Both the position numbers and the translations under genes were made by a program. A model generated the notes under the pieces. The model did not search any database. It was not told the DNA's origin and saw only the letters and a program-made list of their open reading frames with translations. Shown piece by piece: positions 1 to 7,888 of a stretch of DNA of 64,000 nucleotides (its first letter is position 1; each line of letters opens with the position of its first letter). Source of the stretch: Bog-473 sp963850095 (GTDB lineage Bacteria; Actinomycetota; Acidimicrobiia; Acidimicrobiales; RAAP-2); contig CAWKJX010000005.1 in NCBI GenBank assembly GCA_963850095.1, forward strand, positions 1 to 64,000, read 5' to 3'.

Positions 1-14
1 CCCAGTGGCCAGCT

Positions 15-44
15 GGCCAGAGAACTACAGGCCAGAGAACTACA
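15..44. repeat. Tandem duplication, 2 x 15 bp
   Basis: Two perfect adjacent copies of a 15-base unit (GGCCAGAGAACTACA) lie just downstream of the stop codon of the minus-strand transporter gene. The copy number is only two and nothing else marks the site as functional. Confidence 0.8.
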
Positions 45-79
45 GCGGGTAGCTCGATTCCACTCTGCCCATCCCCAAG

Positions 80-1000
80 TCATTCTGGTTTGCGTTGTCG
101 AAGGACGCCAGCGGCGGCGGTTCCCCAAACCAGCACAAGGATGCCGTAAAGACCGAGTGGCGCCGCAGCGGCAGGACCAAAGGCTGAGGTGGCCAGGTCG
201 GCCGCGATGGCAAAGTCGCGCATGGAGGTCGTGAGCAAGATGGCCCGCCTCACTCGTCGATCGGTTGGCGCACCGAGGAGACCACCAACAAGCGCAGAAG
301 CGACCAGAAACGCGGCGAGCGCGAGCGTGACGGCAAAGTAGGGATGCGAGAAATGGACCTCCGCCGCGATCAGCGCAACGAGACCTGCTACCGCCGCGAT
401 TGCAGTGACATTGGCGGCTCGTTCGGCTCGACTATCGAGGGGGGCGACGCGTCCAAGCAGGATTCCTGCGACGAGCGGGAGCACCACGACGAGGGCCAAG
501 TTCACGACGATGCTCGCTGGATGCACGCTGACAGGCCCCGCCTCAAGACTAAGGATGGGCGCGGCCAAAGCAACGGTCGCCAGGGTCGAGCCGATGAGGA
601 CTCCAGTTGAGAAGGCAGGCTCTCCGTCCGCCATTGCGGTGGTGGCGACCGAAGCGATCTCACAGGGCGCGAGCCCGGCCACCATCACGCCGTCGCGGAG
701 CGAACCTGCCGCGACCAATCGCGACACCGACCATGACAAGGCTGGCAGCACCAAGATTCCGACGGTCACAGCGGCCAACAACGGTCGCCACATTCGTCCA
801 AGTCGGCGTAGAGCGGTCGGCTCAATCGTGAGCGCAGTGGCGAAGACCAAAACGGCCAGCAGGACGTCGATGCCGTTGCGTGTGTCGAGCCACGCCAGAG
901 GCGATTGGATGGTGAGGCCGAAGATTGAGGCGACGAGCACACAGATCAGCTCCAGATAGGCGCTGAGCAGCCTGCGAAGTCGGGGTGCAGGCCGACCCAC
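80..1000 (-). CDS. Bile acid:sodium symporter (BASS/SBF) family membrane transporter
   Basis: The 306-residue product is almost wholly hydrophobic, with about nine or ten membrane segments from residue 12 on, as in the SBF/BASS fold. Glycine- and alanine-rich helices with a central crossover-like stretch (around residues 108-125, containing LAPCEIASVATTAMADGE) fit the family, which imports organic anions with sodium. The substrate cannot be told from sequence. The start is a GTG at 1000, because no earlier start keeps the N-terminal helix in frame. There is no co-directional neighbour and the gene lies divergent to the stress protein gene at 1367. An arsenite-exporter-like role is less likely because no ars genes are nearby. 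Confidence 0.8.
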   Translation of the reverse strand: MGRPAPRLRRLLSAYLELICVLVASIFGLTIQSPLAWLDTRNGIDVLLAVLVFATALTIEPTALRRLGRMWRPLLAAVTVGILVLPALSWSVSRLVAAGSLRDGVMVAGLAPCEIASVATTAMADGEPAFSTGVLIGSTLATVALAAPILSLEAGPVSVHPASIVVNLALVVVLPLVAGILLGRVAPLDSRAERAANVTAIAAVAGLVALIAAEVHFSHPYFAVTLALAAFLVASALVGGLLGAPTDRRVRRAILLTTSMRDFAIAADLATSAFGPAAAAPLGLYGILVLVWGTAAAGVLRQRKPE

Positions 1001-1366
1001 GTCAGCCGACTTCCAAGACGGGCTCGTACCCGACGTTGCCGCCCAGGGGCCGACCGGCCGGAGTGATGGCGCGGTCAGGCACCAAAGGTGTCCAGCCGAC
1101 CAGAGGTAGCAACGTTCAGTCCACCCTTTGCCGCGCCAACAAGAATGTCATCGACACAATGACCGATCGTCACGGGGTCACAGGCTGCTCGCCGCCGCTG
1201 GGTCCTAGTCCGGACAGCCCCCGCTCAATCGTCCTCCCTGGTCAGCACCGATGCCGACCGTTGACTGTTTATTAACAGGAAACAGGTTTTCCTAGAAGTA
1301 AGATCTGTTAACATGCAGGAAACAAATGCTCGATGTCGCGTAATGCGGCAGGGAAGGAGGCCCGCG
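1001..1366. promoter_or_regulatory. Divergent intergenic region with repeated TTAACA/CAGGAAACA elements
   Basis: This 366-base gap separates two divergent genes. No convincing gene is seen in it. Just before the stress-protein gene the base composition drops, and the block TTAACA plus CAGGAAACA occurs twice, at 1272-1284 (the two parts overlapping) and 1308-1324 (three bases apart). The second copy includes the palindrome TGTTAACA (1306-1313). A regulator site or the promoter of the downstream gene is a reasonable inference, but no clear -35/-10 pair was found. Confidence 0.35.
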
Positions 1367-1861
1367 ATGTTTCGCCGAGTCCTTCTGGCTATAGACGGCA
1401 CAGAATCCGGAGACGTGGCGGCCGACTTCGCCTCCGCAATGGCCCGCGACCTGGGCGCCACCGTCCGCGTCGTACACGTGAACGAGCGGATCGTCGGGGG
1501 CCGGGGCGTCGCCTATGAGAGTGAATCCGAGGCCAAAGAGATCGTTGATCGGGTCGTCGCGGCGCTCCGCGGCGCTGGTGTCGGCGCCGACGGCGTGCAC
1601 TATTTGGCCAACTGCTTTACCGTCGGCGAACGGATTGCGGATGCAGCCGGGGATTGGGGCGCCGACGCGATCATCTTCGGCTCGAGGCGGCGCCGGCGCT
1701 GGAGCCGTCTGGGTGGCGCCGGCCTGCGTGAGCGGGTGACCGCCCTCACGGGCTTGCCGGTACTTACCGCGCCCGCCCCGCTGAAGGTGGCGCGGGGGGT
1801 GCACGGCGATTCGCTCGAGCGTGAGCTAGCTCAGGTCGTGGCCGCGTCCGCCGGCCGCTGA
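1367..1861 (+). CDS. Universal stress protein (UspA family)
   Basis: The 164-residue protein begins FRRVLLAIDGTESG, the standard first beta strand and Asp of the UspA nucleotide-binding fold, and ends with a strand-turn of the type GSRRRRRWSRLGGAGLRERV followed by LPVLTAPAP, matching the family's C-terminal G-x-G-x9-G-type phosphate loop in a degenerate form. One USP domain fills the protein, the normal length. The start at 1367 is chosen because AAGGAGG lies six bases upstream; an in-frame ATG at 1313 has no such site. Such proteins act in the cytoplasm in stress and energy-limitation responses. A second UspA-like gene occurs at 10970. Confidence 0.88.
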   Translation: MFRRVLLAIDGTESGDVAADFASAMARDLGATVRVVHVNERIVGGRGVAYESESEAKEIVDRVVAALRGAGVGADGVHYLANCFTVGERIADAAGDWGADAIIFGSRRRRRWSRLGGAGLRERVTALTGLPVLTAPAPLKVARGVHGDSLERELAQVVAASAGR

Positions 1862-1925
1862 TTACTCAGGCGGCCACGCGGCAGCCAGCGCGCTGGCTCA
1901 ACCGATCTCTCCGGGTGAGACCTCG

Positions 1926-2648
1926 TCAGGCGTGGTCCCCCGCGTAGATCGTGATGGAAAGGAACCGGATGGGCAGCTTGATCAGCATGGTCGGGCCGTG
2001 CGGGATGTCGCCTTCGAACTGCAGCGTGTCGCCGCGCGTCATCTTGTAGCGCTGGCGCCCGTAGCCGTACTCCATCACCCCGCTCAGCATGTAGAGGACC
2101 TCGATACCGCTGTGCTGGAAGAGCGGGAACACCTCGGTCTCCTCGTCGAGCGAGACAAGGAGCGGCTCGACGCGCTTGTAGGGGCCACGAAGGCTGCCGA
2201 GCAACTCGTAGGTGTGCCCGGACCGCGTGCCCTTGCGCACGATCTCGGGTCCGCTGCCCGCCCTGACGAACACAGCGTCGCGTTCTTCGGCCAGGCCGCG
2301 GAAGAGCGAGGTGACCGGCATGTCGAGGGCGCCGGCCAGCCGTTCGAGCGTGGTCAGGCTCGGGGAGGTCTGCGCATTCTCTATCTTGGACAGCATCCCC
2401 TTCGAGATGCCGGTGCGTTCGGCCAACTGGCCGACATTGAGCCCGATCTCGAGGCGCCGGGACCGCACGTGGTTGGCGATGACCTGCCCGAGCGTGCCGT
2501 CACCGTCGGGACCCGGTGTGTTATCGATGGCCACGGCGTCCGCTGACTTGGTTTGTGCCGGCTTGGGGGCGCGGGCGCGGCCGCGTCTGCTTGGTGTTGC
2601 GCGTCGGGGCGGAACGCTTCGCAGTCCCCTTGGACTGAGATCCCCCAT
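1926..2648 (-). CDS. XRE-family regulator with C-terminal cupin domain
   Basis: The 240-residue product has a basic, proline-rich N-terminal tail (1-50), an XRE helix-turn-helix at about 55-110 (QLAERTGISKGMLSKIENAQ) and a single cupin barrel at about 165-235 (SGIEVLYMLSGVMEYGYG... GDTLQFEGDIPHGP). This HTH-cupin architecture is typical of regulators of amine, polyamine and amino-acid catabolism such as PuuR, in which the cupin senses a small ligand. It is the last gene of the minus-strand amine cluster, 86 bases after the FAD oxidoreductase, so it is the best candidate regulator of the divergent promoter near 7.7-7.9 kb. The exact start is uncertain because the N-terminal tail is not conserved in such proteins. 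Confidence 0.9.
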   Translation of the reverse strand: MGDLSPRGLRSVPPRRATPSRRGRARAPKPAQTKSADAVAIDNTPGPDGDGTLGQVIANHVRSRRLEIGLNVGQLAERTGISKGMLSKIENAQTSPSLTTLERLAGALDMPVTSLFRGLAEERDAVFVRAGSGPEIVRKGTRSGHTYELLGSLRGPYKRVEPLLVSLDEETEVFPLFQHSGIEVLYMLSGVMEYGYGRQRYKMTRGDTLQFEGDIPHGPTMLIKLPIRFLSITIYAGDHA

Positions 2649-2734
2649 GTCCAGCCGGGGCGGCTGCGGTCCGGCGAGTGGCCACGGTCGTTCAGCCTAG
2701 GCCAGCCCCGTAGGTTGCAGTGAGAGGCCACGGC

Positions 2735-3946
2735 TCAGCGCATCTGGCCGGCGCCCGCGTAGGGGTGCTCGCTGACCAGGAGGTCCTCCTCGCCGAAACG
2801 CTCCCAGCGGAAGTCGCGATGGTCGACGTCGGCGTGGCGGCTCTGGCCGTGGACGATCAGGTCGGCGACGAGTTCGCCCACCGAGGGCGAGATCTTGTAA
2901 CCGTGCCCGGAGAAACCGGTGCAGAGCCAGAGCCCTTCGATCGGAGTGGACGAGATGATCGGGTTGTAGTCGGGTGTGACGTCGTAGCACCCTGCGTAGG
3001 AGGAGGAGAGCGCCGCGCCGTCAAAGCCAGGGAAGCGGTGGCTGAACTTGGGGACCAGCGCAGCCAGCTCCTCATCGCCGGCGCGCTCGCGGTAGTCGTC
3101 CGGATCGGCCCATTCGGGCATTGAGTGGTCGCTGTCGCCGAGCAGCAGAGTGGCCGCGCCCTCGGTGCGCACGTACTGGAGTGACGCCAGGTCGGAGAAC
3201 ACCGGAAGTGGTCCGGGCGGGCGGCCCACGTCGACGTGGAGGATCTGCGCGCGCTGGGCGCGCACGGGGATATCGAGGCCGAGTGGTTCAGCCAGGGCAG
3301 GGGACCACGGGCCGGCCGCCAGGACGACGTGGGCGGCACCGACCCGGTTCCCGTCCACCAGGCGGACGCCGCTCACGCGGTCGCCCGCCGTTTCGATGGT
3401 GGCGACCCCGTGGTGCTGGCGCAGCTGCGCGCCGCCGTGGCGGGCAGCGACCGCAAAGGCCATGGCGGTCTGGTGCCCGTCGCCATAGCCGCCGCGGGGT
3501 TCGTAGGCGAACTCCGCGAAATCCTCGAGCCGCGCCGCCGGCCACAAGAGCTGGGCCTCGTCGTGGCCGACCAGCTCGACCTCGATGCCGAGCGCCCGCT
3601 GCATGGCGACGTTGGCCCGGAGCGCCCCGAGGTTTTCGGGGCCGACGCCGACCAGGTAGCCGGTGTTGGTATAGCCGGACGGAGCGCCGAGAAGTTCCTC
3701 CGCCTGCTCGAGCATGGGCAGCGCATGCCACGCCATGGCGGCCAGCGAACGGATGCCGTAGTGGCAGCGCACGATGCCGCTGGACTTGCCGGTGCCGCCC
3801 GAGCCGACGGTGGCGCGTTCGAGGACGAGCACGTCGGTCACCCCGAGCTCGACGAGCGCGCGGGTCGTCGAAAGTCCGGCCACGCCGCCACCGATCACCA
3901 CAACCTCCGCCGAGCGGAGAGCGGGCACGGCGGTCAGGTGGGCCAA
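2735..3946 (-). CDS. FAD-dependent oxidoreductase, DAO / sarcosine oxidase beta-like family
   Basis: 403 residues. A Rossmann FAD-binding site stands at the N terminus (VVVIGGGVAGLS, residues 15-26) followed by a family-typical GSGGTGKSSGIVRCHYG stretch that resembles the SoxB/DadA group, and a C-terminal glycine-rich FAD motif (GLWLCTGFSGHGYKISPSVGE). Relatives oxidise secondary amines such as sarcosine, dimethylglycine or N-methylglutamate, or D-amino acids. It overlaps glxD by 13 bases, so it is co-translated with the glutamate-synthase-like genes. In this context oxidation of an N-substituted glutamate with return of glutamate is the natural inference, although N-methylglutamate dehydrogenase proper has several subunits and only one is here. 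Confidence 0.85.
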   Translation of the reverse strand: MAHLTAVPALRSAEVVVIGGGVAGLSTTRALVELGVTDVLVLERATVGSGGTGKSSGIVRCHYGIRSLAAMAWHALPMLEQAEELLGAPSGYTNTGYLVGVGPENLGALRANVAMQRALGIEVELVGHDEAQLLWPAARLEDFAEFAYEPRGGYGDGHQTAMAFAVAARHGGAQLRQHHGVATIETAGDRVSGVRLVDGNRVGAAHVVLAAGPWSPALAEPLGLDIPVRAQRAQILHVDVGRPPGPLPVFSDLASLQYVRTEGAATLLLGDSDHSMPEWADPDDYRERAGDEELAALVPKFSHRFPGFDGAALSSSYAGCYDVTPDYNPIISSTPIEGLWLCTGFSGHGYKISPSVGELVADLIVHGQSRHADVDHRDFRWERFGEEDLLVSEHPYAGAGQMR

Positions 3947-5283
3947 CCCGGGATCCAGCCGGTGCCGGCCAGAGGGACCCGGGCCATGGCGGCGGCCTCC
4001 ACCGTGAGAGCGGCCAGGTCTTCGGGCTCCAGGTGATGCACACTGGATTTCCCGCAGGCCCGGGCCAAGGCCGTCACCTCCATGGTCACGGCGCGCAGGT
4101 AGTTGGCCACCGCGGTGGCGGCGTAGACGGGATCGAGCCGCGTCTCGAGCGCGGCGTCCTGGGTCGCGATGCCGACGGGACAGCGGCCGGTGTGGCAGTG
4201 GGCGCAGTGGCCCGCGGCCGTGCCGAGCGCGGCGTAGTCCGGACCCGCGTCATGAGTGACGTCGTTGGCGTCGCGAAAGGTGGGGCGGTTGCAGCCGAGG
4301 GCGAGGAGGGCGGCGACCCCGATGGACACGGCGTCCGCCCCGAGCGCCAGCGCCTTCGCCACGTCGGCTCCCGAGCGGATCCCGCCGGACACGATCAGCT
4401 GCACCTCCTCGCGCGCCCCGACGGCGCGGAGTGCCTCGGCCGCCATGCGCACCGCCGGCAGGGTGGGGATGCCGGCATGCTCGATGAACACGTCCTGAGT
4501 CGCCGCCGTGCCGCCCTGCATGCCGTCGACCACGATCACGTCGGCGCCGGCGGCGACGGCCAGCTGCACATCGTGGTCGACGCGAGTGGCGCCGACCTTC
4601 ACGTAGACCGGGATCTGCCAGGCGGTGGCCTCGCGCAGCTCTTCGATCTTGATGCGCAGGTCGTCGGGGCCTATCCAGTCGGGGTGCCGACTGGCCGAGC
4701 GCTGGTCGATGCCGGGTGGAAGGGTGCGCATGGCGGCGACGCGCTCGTTGACCTTCTGCCCGAGCAGGAGACCGCCGCCTCCAGGCTTGGCGCCCTGGCC
4801 GATCACGATCTCGACGGCGTCGGCCTGGCGCAGGTCAGCAGGGTCGAAGCCGTAGCGCGACGGGAGCACCTGGTAGACGAGCAGCGAGGAGGCCTTGCGC
4901 TCCTCGGGCGTCATCCCACCGTCGCCGGTCGTGGTCGACGTGCCGACCTCGGTCGCGGCGCGGCCGAGCGCCTCCTTCGCGCTGGCGGAGAGCGCGCCGA
5001 ACGACATGCCGGCGATCGTGATGGGGATATCGAGGTGCAGCGGTTTGGCGGCGTGACGCGTGCCGAGGACGGTGGCGGTGTCGCAGCGCTCGCGGTACCC
5101 CTCGAGGGGGTAGCGCGACGCCGACGCGGTCAGGAAGACGAGGTCGTCGAAGGAAGGGAGCTTCCGCCGCGCGCCGAGGCCGCGGATCGGGTAATGACCC
5201 GTCTCGGCCATCTCGTGGACGCGGGCGATCGCGTCAAGCGGGAAAGTGTGGTTCTCGGCGGCGTCGTCGGAAGTGGGTGGCAC
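3934..5283 (-). CDS. glxD: GlxD/MgsC-like FMN-binding glutamate synthase core subunit
   Basis: The 449-residue protein corresponds to the central FMN-binding TIM-barrel of the glutamate synthase large subunit. Evidence includes the ITIAGMSFGALSASAKEALG strand, the GDGGM, GQGAKPGGGG and IVSGGIRSGADVAKALALGA segments, and a Cys cluster C360-x2-C363-x4-C368 before PVGIATQ for the iron-sulfur centre. In split systems (GlxBCD, N-methylglutamate synthase MgsABC) this subunit condenses the amine released by the amidotransferase, or methylamine, with a 2-oxo acid. It starts six bases after glxC and overlaps the downstream oxidoreductase, so all sit in one operon. Catalytic identity (ammonia versus alkylamine) cannot be decided from sequence. 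Confidence 0.9.
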   Translation of the reverse strand: MPPTSDDAAENHTFPLDAIARVHEMAETGHYPIRGLGARRKLPSFDDLVFLTASASRYPLEGYRERCDTATVLGTRHAAKPLHLDIPITIAGMSFGALSASAKEALGRAATEVGTSTTTGDGGMTPEERKASSLLVYQVLPSRYGFDPADLRQADAVEIVIGQGAKPGGGGLLLGQKVNERVAAMRTLPPGIDQRSASRHPDWIGPDDLRIKIEELREATAWQIPVYVKVGATRVDHDVQLAVAAGADVIVVDGMQGGTAATQDVFIEHAGIPTLPAVRMAAEALRAVGAREEVQLIVSGGIRSGADVAKALALGADAVSIGVAALLALGCNRPTFRDANDVTHDAGPDYAALGTAAGHCAHCHTGRCPVGIATQDAALETRLDPVYAATAVANYLRAVTMEVTALARACGKSSVHHLEPEDLAALTVEAAAMARVPLAGTGWIPGWPT

Positions 5284-5289
5284 GCGGGC

Positions 5290-6027
5290 TCAGTACGCGC
5301 CCTGGTGGTGGGTGGAGAAGTGGTAGAGCTGGCGGCCCGAGACCACCTTGGTCACGCGGTCGGGGTCGACGTGGTCGAAACCGCTCTGCTCGACCAGGCG
5401 CTTGACCGCGAGGACGTCCTCCTCGGTCATGTCTTCGACCACCGCGTCGGCCCCGAGCGAGGCGATGGTGCCCTGGACGTAGATGACCGCCTCGTAGAGG
5501 GAGTCGCCCAGGGCGTGGCCGGCGTCGCCGCCGATGAGAATGGTGCCGGCCTGCGCCATGAAGCCGGTCATGGCGCCGGCGTTGCCCGCAATGGCCACCG
5601 TGCCACCCTTCAGCGAGATCCCGGCCCGCAGGGACGCGTGGCCCTCGACGAAGATCTTGCCGCCCCGGGCGCTCGAGCCGGCGCTCTGTGACGCGCTGCC
5701 TTTCACTCGAATCGTGCCGCCCATCAAGTTCTCGCCGACCGACCAGCCGACGAAGCCCTTCACGACGATGTCGGGCCCGGTGCCGTCACGCTCGCCGCAG
5801 AGGCCGCCGACGAAGTAGCCGGCGTTGCCGTCGATGGCGACGGACAGCGCGTGCGGGAGTCCGACAGCCAGGTTGTGGCGGCCGCGCGGGCTGACAACGG
5901 TCGCGTGGGCGCTGTCGGGCAGGGCGCTCAGTGCGGTGTTGACCTCGCGTGTCCCGAGCTCGTCGCAGTCGAAGATGTGGAGCGAGATGTGCCTGTGCGT
6001 CTCGGGGTCCATGGTCAGCGGCTCCAT
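5290..6027 (-). CDS. glxC: GlxC/MgsB-like GXGXG-domain subunit
   Basis: 245 residues dominated by the right-handed beta-helix of glutamate synthase: repeated G-x-x-G-x-x-x-G turns such as GGTIRVKGSASQSAG, GGKIFVEGHASLRAG and GGTVAIAGNAGAMTG between about residues 75 and 185. This domain is structural and channels ammonia between the amidotransferase and synthase domains when these are one chain; here it is a separate subunit. It overlaps the end of glxB by 13 bases and is followed after six bases by glxD, which indicates translational coupling and fixed stoichiometry. The C-terminal tail (about 200-245) is outside the repeat and probably contacts the partners. Confidence 0.9.
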   Translation of the reverse strand: MEPLTMDPETHRHISLHIFDCDELGTREVNTALSALPDSAHATVVSPRGRHNLAVGLPHALSVAIDGNAGYFVGGLCGERDGTGPDIVVKGFVGWSVGENLMGGTIRVKGSASQSAGSSARGGKIFVEGHASLRAGISLKGGTVAIAGNAGAMTGFMAQAGTILIGGDAGHALGDSLYEAVIYVQGTIASLGADAVVEDMTEEDVLAVKRLVEQSGFDHVDPDRVTKVVSGRQLYHFSTHHQGAY

Positions 6028-6935
6028 GAGTAGACCTCCTCGGGATTGGGCTCGAATACGATGGCGTCAGCGATGCCCGGTAGCTCGGCCAGCGCGCGGT
6101 ACTCCGAGGCCACGGCGACGTAGGCGGCCGTCTCGGCCACCACGGCCGGTTTGCAGGCGAAGGCGTCGCGGGCGACCGACATGCCTTCGGTACCTGTGAT
6201 CACCAACGTGAAGAAGCCGTCCATCTCCTTCATGACCCAGCGCGTCGCCTCTTCGAGATCGTCGCCGAACTCGAGCCTCGACGCCAGGAAACGGGCCGCC
6301 ACCTCGGAGTCGTTGTCGGAGTCGAAGGACACGCCGTCGTCCTCGAGGCGCCGGCGCACCGTCGCATAGTTGGAGAAGGACCCGTTGTGCACCACGCACA
6401 GGTCGCGTGCCGGGACGAAGGGGTGCGAATGCAGCAGGGTCACCGCCGACTCGGTCGCCATCCGTGTGTGGGCCACGGCCTGGTAGCCCTCCCAGCGACG
6501 GATGCCGTAACGGGCGCACGTGTCGGTGGGGCGACCAGTGTCCTTCAGGACGCGCACGTTGGTGCCCGTGCCGAGCACGCGCACCTGAGGCCACTCGGTG
6601 GCGAGCAGGGTGTGCGCGTCAGGCAGCGTGTCCTCGGGCACATCGACGACGAGCCCGGCGCCGAAACGCTGGAGATCGGCGGCGGTCCCGCACAGGTCGA
6701 GTAACCCGCAGCCGACGGCCATCCAGTCCACATCGAAGTCGGCCCCGAGGGAGAGCCGGAGCATCACCGGGGCGCCATCAGCCTGATCGCTATCGCCCGC
6801 AGGCTCGGCATAGACGGCGATGCCCGACGAGTCCGGGCCACGCTCATCGAGCGCTTCGATCATCGGCACGAGGAGCTCGCCCAGCTGTGGCTCGAGATCG
6901 GGGTCGTGGAGGAGGAGGCCGACGACGCCGCACAT
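6015..6935 (-). CDS. glxB: GlxB/MgsA-like class II glutamine amidotransferase subunit
   Basis: The 306-residue protein begins MCGVVGLLLH, placing the Ntn nucleophile at Cys2 after removal of Met. The class II amidotransferase signatures follow: RGPDSSG (about 32-38), HTRMATES (about 156), a NG-type oxyanion segment VVHNGSFSNY and the NDSEVAARFL stretch. It would hydrolyse glutamine to supply ammonia to the partner synthase subunit; in the N-methylglutamate synthase system the homologous subunit is retained although methylamine is the donor. Its start is two bases after the stop of the preceding flavoprotein gene. The gene heads the Glx trio. Confidence 0.9.
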   Translation of the reverse strand: MCGVVGLLLHDPDLEPQLGELLVPMIEALDERGPDSSGIAVYAEPAGDSDQADGAPVMLRLSLGADFDVDWMAVGCGLLDLCGTAADLQRFGAGLVVDVPEDTLPDAHTLLATEWPQVRVLGTGTNVRVLKDTGRPTDTCARYGIRRWEGYQAVAHTRMATESAVTLLHSHPFVPARDLCVVHNGSFSNYATVRRRLEDDGVSFDSDNDSEVAARFLASRLEFGDDLEEATRWVMKEMDGFFTLVITGTEGMSVARDAFACKPAVVAETAAYVAVASEYRALAELPGIADAIVFEPNPEEVYSWSR

Positions 6936-6937
6936 GT

Positions 6938-7639
6938 TCAGTCATTCCTTCCGTTGGATGCGACGGACGCCGCGGCTCGAGCAACCGGGCGCCGGTAGTG
7001 CGCCACGTACTCCGGCAGCACGGCGTCGACGCGCAGGCCGGGGTCGACTTCTGCGGGTTCGGTCACGGTGCGAAAGGGGATGACGCCGGCCCAGATGGGG
7101 AGGTCGTAGTCCGCCTGGTCGTCAAGCGGCCAACCAGTGCGGACCTTGGCCGAGCATTCCCCGAGCGGCAGACGCAGCAGCATGGTGCTGCGCAACTCCT
7201 TCTCGGTTGGGGCGCGCGCGTCGCGGCTGCGCCCGGGGATGATGTGGTCCACCATCAGATCGAGCCCGGCCCGCTTCTCGTCGAGATCCTTTACCTCGCT
7301 GGCCGTGCCGATGACCACGACCGAGCGATAGTTGATGTCGGTGTTGTAGGTGGAGCGGGCCACCACGAGACCGTCGACAAATGTCACCGTCATGCAGATC
7401 TCGACTTCGGGCGTGCGGGCGCCGCGGAACAGGCGGCTGGCCGTCGACCCGTGCAGGTAGACGGTGTCGCCGTCACGGCCGTAGGCGAGGGGGATCACCA
7501 CCGGGAAGCCGTCCGCGGTGGTGAGCCCGACGTGGCACAAGAAGCCCTCGTCGAGGATGGCCTCGATCGTGGCGCGATCGTAGGCAGCGCGGTGCGCGTA
7601 GCGGTGCAAGGTGGTGCGCTCGGAGACCGGATCGCTCAT
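6938..7639 (-). CDS. Pyridoxamine 5'-phosphate oxidase-fold flavin protein
   Basis: 233 residues from the ATG at 7639 (an alternative in-frame ATG is at 7651). The chain reads as a split-barrel FMN-binding protein of the Pyridox_ox_2 type: a leading RATIEAILDEGFLCHVG strand, then PVVIPLAYGRDGDTVYLHGS, EICMTVTFVDGLVVARS and NYRSVVVIGTASEV. These proteins bind FMN, F420 or haem and are often reductases or repair enzymes, so no reaction is assigned. It is the first gene of the minus-strand amine operon, and the spacing of two bases to glxB makes co-transcription near certain. A role in handling an imine or flavin reduction for the pathway is only a guess. Confidence 0.8.
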   Translation of the reverse strand: MSDPVSERTTLHRYAHRAAYDRATIEAILDEGFLCHVGLTTADGFPVVIPLAYGRDGDTVYLHGSTASRLFRGARTPEVEICMTVTFVDGLVVARSTYNTDINYRSVVVIGTASEVKDLDEKRAGLDLMVDHIIPGRSRDARAPTEKELRSTMLLRLPLGECSAKVRTGWPLDDQADYDLPIWAGVIPFRTVTEPAEVDPGLRVDAVLPEYVAHYRRPVARAAASVASNGRND

Positions 7640-7888
7640 GTGGTCTCTCATTATGACCCCGGGCTGTTGCCTGTCAAGAAACGATGTAGAACAAAATGCA
7701 ACGACCAGGACATCTGTCGCCCTCACAGGTTCAGCGTTCACACGCCCGTCATCTGTGCCTGCTGACGAAGGTTTCAGTTAACGAGCACGCAACACTTCGC
7801 AATAGTCCGGTAACCATCGGCTGTTTCCCACAGGGCAACATCGTTGCATACAACACGAACCCACACAGCGGGAGGTGGCACCACCCCT
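7640..7888. promoter_or_regulatory. Divergent promoter region of the amine cluster with paired CGTTGCAT motifs
   Basis: This 249-base gap must carry the promoters of both arms of the cluster. The octamer CGTTGCAT occurs once on each strand, facing outwards: minus strand at 7696-7703, about 57 bases from the flavoprotein ATG, and plus strand at 7842-7849, about 40 bases from the glnT ATG. The plus copy extends into a small palindrome (GTTG-CATA-CAAC, 7843-7854). The symmetric placing suggests a shared operator, possibly for the XRE-cupin regulator. Lower GC content than the flanking genes also fits a promoter. Confidence 0.45.

Noticed and set aside
3121..5691. An 856-residue open frame on the plus strand
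   Set aside because: It is antisense to three well-supported genes (FAD oxidoreductase, glxD, glxC), is Arg/Pro/Gly-rich without any fold, and is an effect of high GC.
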